A DNA stretch of 64,000 bases, taken from positions 3,162,001 to 3,226,000 of the forward strand of contig OZ253486.1 of the NCBI GenBank assembly GCA_965261925.1. Reading direction: 5' to 3'. This DNA is from Bin87 sp965261925 (GTDB lineage: Bacteria; Chloroflexota; Dehalococcoidia; Lucifugimonadales; UBA3495). The translations under genes were made by a program, and so were the position numbers. The notes under the pieces were generated by a model. It saw nothing but the letters and a program-made list of their open reading frames with translations. It made no database searches and had not been told where the DNA came from. Shown piece by piece: positions 17,307-26,827 of the stretch (position 1 is the stretch's first letter; every line of letters begins with the position of its first letter).

Positions 17307-17774
17307 CTAACCCTCGCAAAGATCGGTGCGGCGGAGCAAATCCACATGGGACCGACGAACATCTGAACGCTCGACGGTGGTGTAAATCCGTCCCCTGGTT
17401 CCATCAATGATCTCTGGATCGGCAAAGTCCCGTTGAAGTGCCCGATCATTTGTGAACAAAAGCCGTGCGCCGCTCGTATGGGCTAGCGCTAGAACGTGCA
17501 CATCATTGGACCGGCAAGTCGATGCGGCGCGAATGGCCTCCTCAGCGGCACTCACGTCGCCGTCAGGGATCCTTCGCGCCCGCCCCGCTTGCAATCTATC
17601 AGTGAAAAACCGTACGAACTTAGGATTTTGCGACAACTCGCGAAATAGACGACCGCCAACTACGACGACGCCACCGTTCCCGCGACCCAGCCAACGGAGA
17701 AAGTAAAGACCGGCTTCAGTCGGTCGGTCTCCGAACAGCTGATGTACGACATCATTGTCGATGATGGCGCACAT
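17307..17774 (-). CDS. PIN-like nuclease domain protein
   Basis: 155 residues. Predicted PIN-type RNase: an early acidic residue in AIIDNDVVHQLF, an acidic position in FRELSQN, and a later acidic pair around CRSNDVHVLALAHTSGARLLFTND. The ATG follows the stop codon of the ATPase gene with no base between them (TAGATG), so the pair is translationally coupled. Base composition is less GC-rich than the flanking arg genes. Function as nuclease effector is inferred; no antitoxin-sized gene is adjacent. Confidence 0.6.
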   Translation of the reverse strand: MCAIIDNDVVHQLFGDRPTEAGLYFLRWLGRGNGGVVVVGGRLFRELSQNPKFVRFFTDRLQAGRARRIPDGDVSAAEEAIRAASTCRSNDVHVLALAHTSGARLLFTNDRALQRDFADPEIIDGTRGRIYTTVERSDVRRSHVDLLRRTDLCEG

Positions 17775-19100
17775 CTATAGTCCGATGGACCTCATCATCT
17801 CATCCGTGAAAAACTGGCGGTAACCCGGCGGCGCGTCCAGCACGTTCCCCATCTCGTCCAGCTGGATCGAATGTATCTTCACGGACAGATCCCCCGGTTC
17901 GAAGTACAGGATGGAAACGTCCTCCGGTTTCAGCCCCGTGGTCTGATCCCGCACGTCCATCCGCACCCGATCGATAATGTAGTCACTGTGCGTCTCGAGG
18001 ACCAACTGACGACCGCGCGCGGCTACCGAGCAGAACAGTGATCCTAGTGCTGCCTGCGCCTGCGGGTGCAGATGAACCTCCGGCTGCTGCAACAGAAACA
18101 TGGTGGAACCGTCAGAGCGAAACAACTCCCCCAAAACCGGCAGCGCTTGGCTAACTCCATAGCCCACGTCGATCAGGTTGCGCCAGGGGCCCTTCCGGCG
18201 ACGCGATTTTGGGCCACTGTGCTTGCGGACCTGGATTTGGAATGGGTCGCCGTCCGATTTGCCCAACAACCGCACGTCGATTTCATCAAAGAGCTCTGAC
18301 GCACGACCATAATCTTCCAACTGAAGTTTCAGCGACCGCCAATCCGCGATGCTATGCCGTGCGAGATTAGCCATATAACTCGGTGTCGAACGTCCTTCTG
18401 AATCTCGCATTTGCAGGATCGGATCGTAGGTACGCAGCGGTCGGGAACGCGTCGGCGCTCCGGCAAAAGGGCGACTTGACATTCGCCTTTCCACAAGAAG
18501 CGGCCTGATAACGGGCTCGAATTCAGAAGAATCCGTCACTATCAGCTCCTCACCTGATTCGTCGTTGCCCCAGAAGCGGAATGGAATGTCAACGAATGAT
18601 CTGAACTCAAACAGGCTCTTTTGGTCTTTCCTCTCCATAGGCAAGTCATGGCGATGCTGATTAGAGCCAACACGAAAATACGCCACATCGGCACCGTCGT
18701 CAGATGTCTCTATCGCCACTTCCGCTTGGTTCGTGAGGATCCTCCGCAAGACCGGATAAGGAAAACCGTTCATTTGCTTCAGAGTGGCATGGAATATCGT
18801 GCTAGCTGAATTGTCACCAAAGTGACTTCCCCATTCGAATCGGGCGCCGAAGGTCAGCGCTTCTGTGTTCTGCCTGGAAGGCCGGTACACAATCTCTTCG
18901 AAGGATCCCAAATCAAACGGCTCCTCCCGAAAATTGGGCACCACCTCCCGAAACGCCACGTCCCACAGCGCCCGAATCAGCGCCAGGAACGACGTCTTTC
19001 CCGTGCTGTTCGGGCCCACCAGCAGCGTCAGCGGCGCCAGCCGCGCCGTCTGCTCATCGCTCCCGAAGCATCGGTAATTTTGCAGCGTTATGCTGTCCAT
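17775..19100 (-). CDS. AAA ATPase of the RecF/OLD-like class (DUF3696-type)
   Basis: 441 residues from the ATG at 19100. Walker A GPNSTGKTS is at 29-37 directly after an RNF-like start (ITLQNYRCFG); a long variable middle; then Walker B FLLQQPEVHLHPQAQA and the switch motif LETHSDYIIDRVR. The end (DAPPGYRQFF) resembles the DUF3696 C-terminal module. ATPases of this type commonly pair with nuclease-like effectors in defence loci; here the partner is the PIN-like gene. Both are inserted between arg and pncB genes and transcribed as one unit. Confidence 0.82.
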   Translation of the reverse strand: MDSITLQNYRCFGSDEQTARLAPLTLLVGPNSTGKTSFLALIRALWDVAFREVVPNFREEPFDLGSFEEIVYRPSRQNTEALTFGARFEWGSHFGDNSASTIFHATLKQMNGFPYPVLRRILTNQAEVAIETSDDGADVAYFRVGSNQHRHDLPMERKDQKSLFEFRSFVDIPFRFWGNDESGEELIVTDSSEFEPVIRPLLVERRMSSRPFAGAPTRSRPLRTYDPILQMRDSEGRSTPSYMANLARHSIADWRSLKLQLEDYGRASELFDEIDVRLLGKSDGDPFQIQVRKHSGPKSRRRKGPWRNLIDVGYGVSQALPVLGELFRSDGSTMFLLQQPEVHLHPQAQAALGSLFCSVAARGRQLVLETHSDYIIDRVRMDVRDQTTGLKPEDVSILYFEPGDLSVKIHSIQLDEMGNVLDAPPGYRQFFTDEMMRSIGL

Positions 19101-19119
19101 GTCCCAAGTGTAGCACCAT

Positions 19120-19148
19120 CGTATAAACACCGTTTGACTCTCGCCAAC
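19120..19148 (-). promoter_or_regulatory. Promoter of the ATPase / PIN-like pair
   Basis: Minus strand TTGGCG, 17-base spacer, TATACG, ending 20 bases before the ATG of the ATPase. The leader is short and has no obvious ribosome site, so translation may be near-leaderless. Confidence 0.5.
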
Positions 19149-19213
19149 CCGCCGCCCGATAATGCCAGTATCCCGCAAGAACGCCGCGTTACGGCGCGAG
19201 GCGATTCCCGCCC

Positions 19214-20602
19214 ATGACCCTGTCCAGCCAACCTCCATACTTGCCGTTGCCCGCCGGCGAAATCGGCCTCCTCACCGATCTCTACGAGCTGACCATGGCC
19301 CAGTCCTATTTCGCCGAGGGCATCTCCGGCGAGGCCACGTTCAGTATGTACGTGCGCGAGTACCCGCCGGACCGGGGCTACCTGGTCGCCGCCGGCGTTG
19401 ACGACGCTTTGGACTGTCTCGAAGCCCTGTCCTTCGACGCGGACAGCATCGATTACCTGCGCAGCACCGGCATCTTCACCACCGACTTTCTGTACTCCCT
19501 GCGTGATTTCCGCTTCACCGGCAGCGTCCGTGCCATACCCGAAGGTAGCCTGTTCTTCACCGATGAGCCGGTCCTGGAAATCACCGGCCCCATCATCGCC
19601 GCCCAACTGGCCGAAACCATCGTCATGAACCAGGTCCAGTACCAGACGCTGCTGGCCACCAAGTCCGCCCGCTGCGTTCAGGCCGCTCAGGGCCGGCCCA
19701 TTGCGGATTTCGCCGCCCGCCGCACCCACGGAACCGAGGCCAGCCTGAAAATGGCTCGGGCTTCCTACATGGCCGGCTTTGGCGCCACCAGCAACGTCCT
19801 CGCCGCTCGTCGCTATGGCATCCCGCCCACCGGCACCATGGCGCACTCCTACGTGACCAGTTTCGACGCCGAGATCGACGCCTTCCGCGCCTACTCCCGC
19901 ATGTTTCCCGACCGGAGCATCCTCCTGCTCGATACTTACGACACCGTGAACGGCGCACACGCCGCCGTCAAGGTAGCCCGCGAGATGGAAGCCGACGGCC
20001 AGCGTTTGACCGGCGTGCGCCTTGACTCCGGCGACTTCGACGCCCTCAGCCGCCAGGTTCGGCGCATCCTCGACGACGCCGGACTTGACTACGTCCGCCT
20101 CGTCGCCAGCGGCGGCCTCGACGAGTACCGGATCGAAAGCCTTGTCACCGCCGGCGCGCCCATCGACATGTTCGGCGTGGGCACCCGGGTTGGCGTGTCG
20201 GCCGACGCTCCCTCCTGCGACATGGTCTACAAGATGGTCAGCTACGATGTCCGGCCGGTGATGAAACTCAGCGAGGGCAAGGAGTCCCTGCCCGGCGCCA
20301 AGCAGGTCTTTCGCCGGTTCGACCGGCAAGGCATGATGTCGGGAGACGTCATCAGCCTGGAAGCCGAAACCGGCCCGCCGGGAGAGCCGCTGTTGGCTCC
20401 CGCGATGCGAGACGGTCGCCGTACCACGCCGCCGAGTTCGATCGGCGACGCCCGCCAGCGCGTGGCGGATGGACTTTCCTGGCTTCCCGAGGAGCACCGG
20501 CGCCTGCGCCAGCCCAACCACTTCCCAGTATCCATCAGCGAAGATCTCGAACGCCTGGAATCCCAGATCCGCGGTCGCTTGACCGCCGCGCTCTCTTTAT
20601 AA
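19214..20602 (+). CDS. pncB: Nicotinate phosphoribosyltransferase
   Basis: 462 residues. Makes nicotinate mononucleotide in NAD salvage. The start LLTDLYELTMAQSYF, the FAARRTHGTEASLK segment, the GTMAHSYV motif holding the His that becomes phosphorylated, GVRLDSGDFDAL and the phosphate-binding ASGGLDEYRI / FGVGTRVGVSADAP parts are all present. It is divergent from the ATPase gene and lies 22 bases before the ETF gene, so it may be cotranscribed with it. Confidence 0.93.
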   Translation: MTLSSQPPYLPLPAGEIGLLTDLYELTMAQSYFAEGISGEATFSMYVREYPPDRGYLVAAGVDDALDCLEALSFDADSIDYLRSTGIFTTDFLYSLRDFRFTGSVRAIPEGSLFFTDEPVLEITGPIIAAQLAETIVMNQVQYQTLLATKSARCVQAAQGRPIADFAARRTHGTEASLKMARASYMAGFGATSNVLAARRYGIPPTGTMAHSYVTSFDAEIDAFRAYSRMFPDRSILLLDTYDTVNGAHAAVKVAREMEADGQRLTGVRLDSGDFDALSRQVRRILDDAGLDYVRLVASGGLDEYRIESLVTAGAPIDMFGVGTRVGVSADAPSCDMVYKMVSYDVRPVMKLSEGKESLPGAKQVFRRFDRQGMMSGDVISLEAETGPPGEPLLAPAMRDGRRTTPPSSIGDARQRVADGLSWLPEEHRRLRQPNHFPVSISEDLERLESQIRGRLTAALSL

Positions 20603-20624
20603 TCCGTCAAGGAGCCCAAATTCG

Positions 20625-22472
20625 ATGAAAATAGCGGTCTGCGTCAAGTTCGTCCCCGTGGTGTCGCGCATTGAGTTCGACTACGAAAACAAGGTCATCC
20701 AACGCGAAGGTGTCCCGTCTGAAATCAACCCCTTCGATCTGTTGGGCATCAACATGGCAGTCGACCTCAAAGCCGGCGCCGACGACACGGTCATCGCCCT
20801 GTCCATGGGCCCGCCCAACGCCGCCGAGGGTCTCACTCAGTGCTACGCGTTGGGGGCCGACCGCGGCATACTCCTTTCCGACCGCGCCCTGGCTGGCAGC
20901 GACACCCTCGCCACCGCGCAAGCCCTGGCCCTGGCCCTCCAGCGCGAATCCCCGGACCTGATCGTTTGCGGCCGCAACAGCAGCGATGCCGAGACCGGCC
21001 AGGTCGGACCCGAGGTTGCCGAGATCATGGGGCTGCCCCACATCAGCAACGTCCGCAAGCTGGAAATCGACCGTGCCGACAATCGCATCGTCGCCGAACG
21101 CGCCACCGACGAAGGCTACCAGGTTATCGCGTGCCCGCTGCCTGCCGTCGTCTGCGTCACCGAAGGGGCGGGCCAGGAACGATATCCCGGCCGCGACGAG
21201 ATGACCGAGGCCCAGGAACGCGGCATCGAGCAACTTACCTGCGCCGACCTAACCGACGACCTCTCCTTGTTCGGGCTCGACGGATCCCCCACCTGGGTCG
21301 AGGATATTCGCCTAGTCGAACCCGACCGTCTCGCCGTCATGATCCGCGACGAGACTCCTGAGGACGCGGCCCGCCAGGTCGCCGACATGCTCCGCGACCG
21401 GCTGGCTACCCTGTCCTCCGCGGCGGGTCCAGACACCGGAAACGCCGCATCGCCCCGCCACAACGGCGGCGACCGCAGCATCTGGGTCGTCGCCGAGTTA
21501 GCGGCGGACGGCGTACGCCAGGTCACCCTGGAGATGCTCGGCAAAGCCCGTGCCCTCACCCCGATCACCCGGAGCGAAGTCGTCGCCATCGTCATCCAGC
21601 ACGGCGGTCCGTCGTCGGATTTGACGACTCAACTAGCCGAGGCCGGCGCCGACCGCATTCTTACTCTCGATACCACCGACCTCGGCGTCCTTTGCGGTCG
21701 CGGCGTGTCTGCGGCCCTGTCCGACGCCATCGCCGACCAGCCACCGTATGCCATTCTGTTCGCTGCTACGGCCGATGGCCGCGATCTGGCCGCCCGCATT
21801 GCCGCCCGCCAGCGGCTCGGCCTCACCGGCGACGCCATCGACCTCGAAATCAACGACGCCGGCCAACTCGTTCAACTCAAGCCGGCCCTCGGCGGCAACG
21901 TCGTCGCTCCAATCCTGTCGAAGACACTCCCCAACCTGGTTACCTTGCGCCCCGGTGTGCTCACCCCCGGTCCGGCGGAGTCAAACGTCAACCCGGTCAT
22001 CGAGGTCATCCCGGCCACGCCATCCGGCGACGTTGACGTAACCCTCGTCAGCGAGCATTTCTCCGAAGAGCACGGCGCGCTCGAACTGACCTCTGCCGAG
22101 GTCGTCGTCGGCCTCGGCATGGGCATCGGCGAGGAAAGCGTCGCCGCCGCCCAACAACTGGCGTCCAGCATCGGCGCCTCCATCGCCACTACCCGTAACG
22201 TCGTGCACTCCGGTTGGCTCCCTCACCACATTCAGGTCGGCATCAGCGGCCGTACCATCGCCCCACAGGTGTACCTGGCCGTCGGAATACGTGGCGCCTT
22301 CAACCACACCGTGGGCATCCAGAAAGCTGGCGTCATCCTCGCCATCAACCGCAACCACCGCGCCGCCATCTTCCGCGCCGCCGATTACGGCATTGTGGGC
22401 GACTGGAACGAGTACCTCCCTCCCCTCGTCGAGGCCATCCGGCCCGTCCTGGCCGAGTACGGCCTGGCCTGA
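20625..22472 (+). CDS. Fused electron transfer flavoprotein, beta then alpha subunit
   Basis: 615 residues. Residues 1-260 are an EtfB (MKIAVCVKFVPV, NPFDLLGINMAVDLK, GRNSSDAETGQVGPEVAE), followed by a Pro/Gly-rich linker near 265-285 and a complete EtfA (SIWVVAELAADGVRQVTLEML onward). The FAD-binding end is intact: SGRTIAPQVYLAVGIRGAF, QKAGVILAINRNH and DYGIVGDW. In most bacteria the subunits are separate genes, so the order and fusion are notable. Electron donors are unknown; no dehydrogenase or quinone oxidoreductase gene adjoins. Confidence 0.9.
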   Translation: MKIAVCVKFVPVVSRIEFDYENKVIQREGVPSEINPFDLLGINMAVDLKAGADDTVIALSMGPPNAAEGLTQCYALGADRGILLSDRALAGSDTLATAQALALALQRESPDLIVCGRNSSDAETGQVGPEVAEIMGLPHISNVRKLEIDRADNRIVAERATDEGYQVIACPLPAVVCVTEGAGQERYPGRDEMTEAQERGIEQLTCADLTDDLSLFGLDGSPTWVEDIRLVEPDRLAVMIRDETPEDAARQVADMLRDRLATLSSAAGPDTGNAASPRHNGGDRSIWVVAELAADGVRQVTLEMLGKARALTPITRSEVVAIVIQHGGPSSDLTTQLAEAGADRILTLDTTDLGVLCGRGVSAALSDAIADQPPYAILFAATADGRDLAARIAARQRLGLTGDAIDLEINDAGQLVQLKPALGGNVVAPILSKTLPNLVTLRPGVLTPGPAESNVNPVIEVIPATPSGDVDVTLVSEHFSEEHGALELTSAEVVVGLGMGIGEESVAAAQQLASSIGASIATTRNVVHSGWLPHHIQVGISGRTIAPQVYLAVGIRGAFNHTVGIQKAGVILAINRNHRAAIFRAADYGIVGDWNEYLPPLVEAIRPVLAEYGLA

Positions 22473-22833
22473 AACCGCCCGGTGTGAACCGTCCATCGAC
22501 AACGCCGGTGTCTGGCAACCAGATACCTGACCAAGCGGCGCATTCAGCGGGTTAACGGCCTGCCGACGGCATCGCAACGACCCGCACCGCGGCAAATCTC
22601 AGCGGACCAACGCTGACGCGATCAAATCCTTCGGCGCCCCTCTGCGTTCTGACCAATAGCGGGCCGAGACCGGCAGCCGCAATTCGCCGCTCCCGGGGTG
22701 AATGGTGCGCTTCCCGGTAATTCCCCGCCGCCACGGGTTCCTGCGTCACGCCCTGCGGTGCTGGCCCGATATGTTCTAATTGAGCCGGTCCGGCAGCGGC
22801 TCGCGCCGAGCGCATGGCGTACAATCAACCGCC
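22473..22833. other. Gene-free stretch between the ETF fusion and an MFS gene
   Basis: About 360 bases. Short open frames occur on both strands but none has a ribosome site or recognisable product. I see no terminator with a T-run and no RNA motif. Confidence 0.5.
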
Positions 22834-24276
22834 ATGCGCGCCCAATCCGACACCGACGCGCCGGCAGTGCCAGGTCGGATAACATGGCGCACCCTCCTGC
22901 TGGGAGCCGCCGCCGCCCTGGGGATGGTCCTCGCATCCCTCGATTTCGCCGTCAACGTGGGTTTACCGGCGATGCGCGACGCCTTCAATACGGACCTCGC
23001 CTCCGTCCAATGGGTGATCGTCGTGTTCATCGCCACCAGGGCCGGCCTCGCCCTGGGTGCCGGAGCCTTCGCTGACCGTTTCGGACTCAGGCAGGTTTAC
23101 CTGTTCGGCACGATCACCTACCTCGTTTCCATGGTCTGCCTCTCACTATCCCCGACCTTGGAAGTGCTGGTCGGCTTCCGCGTCCTGCAAGCCCTGGGGA
23201 CCGGCTGCCTCTACAGCACCGCCCCGGCCATTGCCGCGTCGGTATTTCCCGAGCGTCGCCGCGGCCTCTCCATGGGATTCACGTCAGCCAGCCTTGCCCT
23301 CGGCATGGTCACCTCCACCCTGGCGGCCGGACCCTTGGTGCACCTGTTCGACTGGCCCGCCGTGTTCGCCGGCCGCCTGCCCCTGGCGGCTCTGGCCCTT
23401 GGCGTAGGTCTGTTCTCGATCCCGCGTTCGTTGGGTTCACCCACTGCTACCAGTTCCAGGCCGAGATTCGACCTGGCCGGCTCCGCCCTGGTCCTCTCGC
23501 TCCTGCTCTGCCTGATGATCGGTTTGCGCCTGGGCCAGGCCATCGGCTGGACTTCTCTGCCCGTACTTGCGCTGCTCGCCGCCTCCCCGCCGATCCTCAT
23601 TGTGTTGATCCGCGTCGAGCGAGCCGCGGCGTCGCCGGTGTTACCCGGCGCTCTGGTCCGGCTGTCCGGATTCCAGACCGCAACTGGCGCAATGTTCCTC
23701 GGACACTTTTCACAGTTCGTCATCTGGTTCATCTTCCCGTTCTACATCACGGACGCGCTGGGCCTTGGACCGGTCACCCTCGGCGTCATGCTGGCCGTTA
23801 TGTCAACGTGCAACATCGCCTCGGCGCCAGTAGGCGGATGGCTCTGCGACCGCTGGGGCGTCCGCCCGGTCGGCGCTGCCGGCCTGGTTATGTCCGCCAT
23901 CGGCCTGTCCGCCATGTCTATGCTGGACGCCAACTCGGCCATCTGGCACCCGGCCGTCGGCATCGCCCTCGTGGGCCTCGGCGTGGGCTGGTACCAGTCC
24001 GCCGCGTACGCCCTCATGCTGGGCACCGTCCCGACCGAGCGCTACGGCACGGCCTCAGGCGCCATGTCCCTCGCCCAGGCTTCCGGGACCGTGCTCTGTG
24101 TGGCCATAGTGGGCGCGGTTTTCTCGGCGTTGAACGACCACTACGCCGGCAGCCGTCCCGACGTGGAAGCTTTCCTGTTGGCGTACCGGGATGTGTTCCG
24201 GATCGGCGCGGTAACTGCCGCCATCGCCGCGGTTATCTTCGGATTGCGCGCCCGCCAGCCTCACCCGAGCACGTAG
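22834..24276 (+). CDS. MFS transporter, drug:H+ antiporter-like
   Basis: 480 residues from the ATG at 22834; a TTG 54 bases upstream gives a longer but atypical N-terminus. About 14 hydrophobic segments, typical of the DHA2 branch. Motif ADRFGLRQVYL after the second segment is the family loop, and RVLQALGTGCLYS lies in the fourth-fifth segment. Likely exports small organic compounds; substrate unknown. No regulator gene is adjacent. Confidence 0.78.
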   Translation: MRAQSDTDAPAVPGRITWRTLLLGAAAALGMVLASLDFAVNVGLPAMRDAFNTDLASVQWVIVVFIATRAGLALGAGAFADRFGLRQVYLFGTITYLVSMVCLSLSPTLEVLVGFRVLQALGTGCLYSTAPAIAASVFPERRRGLSMGFTSASLALGMVTSTLAAGPLVHLFDWPAVFAGRLPLAALALGVGLFSIPRSLGSPTATSSRPRFDLAGSALVLSLLLCLMIGLRLGQAIGWTSLPVLALLAASPPILIVLIRVERAAASPVLPGALVRLSGFQTATGAMFLGHFSQFVIWFIFPFYITDALGLGPVTLGVMLAVMSTCNIASAPVGGWLCDRWGVRPVGAAGLVMSAIGLSAMSMLDANSAIWHPAVGIALVGLGVGWYQSAAYALMLGTVPTERYGTASGAMSLAQASGTVLCVAIVGAVFSALNDHYAGSRPDVEAFLLAYRDVFRIGAVTAAIAAVIFGLRARQPHPST

Positions 24277-24297
24277 CGAGGCCATCGCCCGACCCGG

Positions 24298-25109
24298 TCA
24301 CCTTTCGTTCGCCACCAGCGCGTCCCGGAATATCTCCACGCAGTTCTCCCGCGAATAACCCAGAGCGTACTCCCGCACCCGCTCGCGGCCACACTCCAAC
24401 GCCCGATCCACCGCCGCGTCCAGTTCCTCTGTCATCGCACTGGAGACACCATCGGCGATCACGTCTATCCGCCCGGTGACCGGGTACGCGGCCACCGGCG
24501 TCCCGCCGGCCATGCTCTCGGTGATCACGTTCCCAAACGTGTCGGTCCGGCTCGTAAACACCATCACGTCCGCCGACGCATAGTACCGCGCCAGCTCCGG
24601 GCCACGCTTGAAACCGACGAACGTGACCCGGTCGCTGTACCGGGGTTCCAGTTCTTCTCGGTGCAGCCCGTCCCCGACCACCCAGCAACTGTACTCGGCC
24701 CGCTGCGCCTGCTCGCGGAAATCGCCGATGCTTTTATCCTTGCTCACCCGCCCCACGTACGCGAGCACCGTCTGGGCAGTGTCTTCTCGCTGGTACCAGT
24801 CTTCGCTGCGCCGCGCCGGATGGAACAACTCGGAGTCCACGATGCGCGGCCATACCAACAGGTTCTTGAAACCCGACTCCACAGATCGTCCCGTATGCTT
24901 GGCGTCGGAACCAGAGTGCGTTCCGCTTCCCCGCGAACCATCGCATGTAGCGGGTCACCGGGCTGGAACGCAATCCGTACATTTCCTTCACGTATTCCGG
25001 AAACCTCGTGTGGTAGCTGGACGTGAACCGGATACCTCGTCGCCAGCACCAGAAACGCGCGATAGTACCCAGCGGCCCTGCCGAGGCAGTGTGCACGTAG
25101 TACGGGTCT
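24298..25109 (-). pseudogene. Family-4 glycosyltransferase, 3' part, split and frameshifted
   Basis: Encodes the C-terminal two thirds of a GT4 enzyme in three frames: an acceptor-domain piece (RRGIRFTSSYHTRFPEYV), a short middle piece (RTLVPTPSIRDDL) and a long piece from GFKNLLVWPRIVDSELFHP to the stop, with VLAYVGRVSKDKSI and the donor-site motif SRTDTFGNVITESMAGGTPV. Two frameshifts separate the pieces. The 5' part of the same gene is at 30148-30330, beyond the IS cluster, and joins at the duplicated CTAG target. The gene is dead in this genome. Confidence 0.85.
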
Positions 25110-25111
25110 AG

Positions 25112-26568
25112 TATTACAACGACGGGTTAAGGAGGGATGCTGGTGGATGTCTGGCCAGCGGCGCGGCGTTTCTCATGGGACTGTCTGGCTCGCTCGTTGC
25201 GTTGCTGGACACCATCTAGCCATAGCAGCAACTCCTCCGGCCCGAACCGCTCCCGCGGCAAAAGCTCACGCACCACTCGGTACACCTGGGGCCGGGTGAT
25301 CAGGGGCATCTTTTTCCCCCCAGTCCTGTTGTAAGGTCAGTAGAAAGGCGCCGGCCAGCAGACACATGGTGATGTGGTGATGCCAGCCGGTCCAGGTGCG
25401 AGTTTCGTACTCATCGAGGCCCACGTCGCTCTTCTCGGTCTCGAACTCGGTTTCAATGCGCCAGCGGGAGCCGCCCACATAGGCCAGGGTTTCCAGAGGC
25501 GTGTCCTCCGGAGTGTTGGATAGATAGTAGCGGGGCTCGCTGCCGTCGCGGTTCTGGCGATAGATGGCCCAGAGGATTTCGCCGGGCTTGCGTCGGCGCG
25601 TTACCCGCACCCGCTGGGCGCTGAATAGGTAGGTGCGTGGTCCCTGGCTGCCCGCCGCAATGGTTAGCTCTCGCCAGGCATCCGGCGGCAGCGCCGTACT
25701 GCGCTCCGACATGGTCCGCCGCTCCTCACGCCGCGGTCTGGGTTTGCGGGGACGCCCGTTACCCTGGTAAGGCGGATCGGTCCAAGTGGGTTCCAGCGGC
25801 CACACCGTCATATCCGGACGCACGTCCAAAACGTAGTACATTCCCGCAGACGCCAGGCCCTCCCGCAGCGTCGGCGACATCCCGAAAGCGGAATCGCCAG
25901 CCACCCACTGTGCGCTGAGGTGGCCTCTGGCCTGGGCACACTCCAGCATATCCATGGCCAACTCCGTCTTGCTTTGGTACTCCCGCCGGTTCGCCGGCAC
26001 CCCCGCCATCGCACAACGCTCCCCATCCCCAGTCCATTCCTGGGGCAGATACAGCCTCTTGTCCACCAGCGCCCGGCCCCGGGGCCCCACGTGGGCCAAG
26101 AACACCCCAGCCTGGCAGTTGGCAATCTTCCCCAATGCTCCACAGTACTGCCGAGCGACTCCCGCCGACTTCATCCCCTGCTTGGGAAAGTCGCTGCCGT
26201 CCAACACCCACACCGCCTGCGGATGCTCCAACCGAGAACCCAGATACTCCTGCAGCCGGCCGATGACCACGTCGTCATCCCAGCGGGCTTCGGTAAGAAA
26301 ACGCTGCAGCACACGCGGCGACGCTGTAACCGTCTCTGACAGGTTTTCCGCATTGCGCCGCTCCTGGGACTGCACCAGCAGGGCTTGCAGGTATTGCCCA
26401 CTACGCTCCCGCCACTGCTTGCGACCGAAAACCGGCGCACAGTAGTCGTGAAAATCCTGGAAGGCCTCGTACACTCGGTCCAAAGCTGCCGCGTCCATCG
26501 CCCCACCTCACCTCCCGTAGCCTCCGACTGCGCCGTGAAATCCTACCACATAACCCGTCGTTGTAATA
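25112..26568 (-). mobile_element. IS701-family insertion sequence
   Basis: 1457 bp with perfect 18-base terminal inverted repeats, TATTACAACGACGGGTTA. Left flank CTAG (25108-25111). The right CTAG copy is split by the later IS630 insertion: CTA at 26569-26571 and TAG at 30146-30148. A four-base CTAG-type duplication fits this family. Confidence 0.9.
25127..26498 (-). CDS. IS701-family transposase, with a frameshift near the 3' end
   Basis: The main frame (26498 down to about 25310) has the DDE-type core: WVLDGSDFPKQG, WVAGDSAFGMS and WRIETEFETEKSDVGLDEYE. It then passes a GGGGGGAAAAAG run, after which the natural C-terminus (MPLITRPQVYRVVRELLPRERF, ending at 25127) continues in the +1 frame. 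Either a one-base indel in the homopolymer run or programmed frameshifting; without the shift the protein ends in an unrelated tail. About 440 residues if joined. Confidence 0.8.
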
Positions 26569-26575
26569 CTAAGTG

Positions 26576-26744
26576 TCATGTATCTAAAGTACGCCTGCAA
26601 AAACTGGCGACCTTGGCCAGGATCTGGTCGGCGGTCTTGGTCCAGATAAAGGGCTTGGGGTTTTCGTTGGTAAGGTCAAGATAGCGGTAGATGGCGGCTT
26701 CCAGTGCCCCGCTGCTCTGATGCACCCCTCGCCGTAGCTGCTTC
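26576..26744 (-). pseudogene. IS630 transposase, C-terminal piece
   Basis: Encodes QLRRGVHQSSGALEAAIYRY and then NENPKPFIWTKTADQILAKV up to a stop at 26576-26578, the usual end of this transposase type. It joins the N-terminal piece at 29147 in frame when one copy of the five-base GCTTC target is removed. Confidence 0.88.
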
Positions 26745-26827
26745 TGATTAACGACAATTGATCCTGCCGGTAGCGTCGACCATTTTTGCCGGTCGATATG
26801 GGGTAATCATTCGGTACGGAGGTACCG

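Noticed and set aside
19088..20521. 477-residue open frame on the minus strand
   Set aside because: Antisense of pncB; the plus-strand protein has full family motifs.
22552..22824. 90-residue minus-strand open frame
   Set aside because: No ribosome site, unusual composition and no recognisable family; treated as non-coding.
24734..25049. Two separate short genes opposite the MFS tail region
   Set aside because: Both frames are pieces of one frameshifted glycosyltransferase, judged from continuous GT4 motifs.
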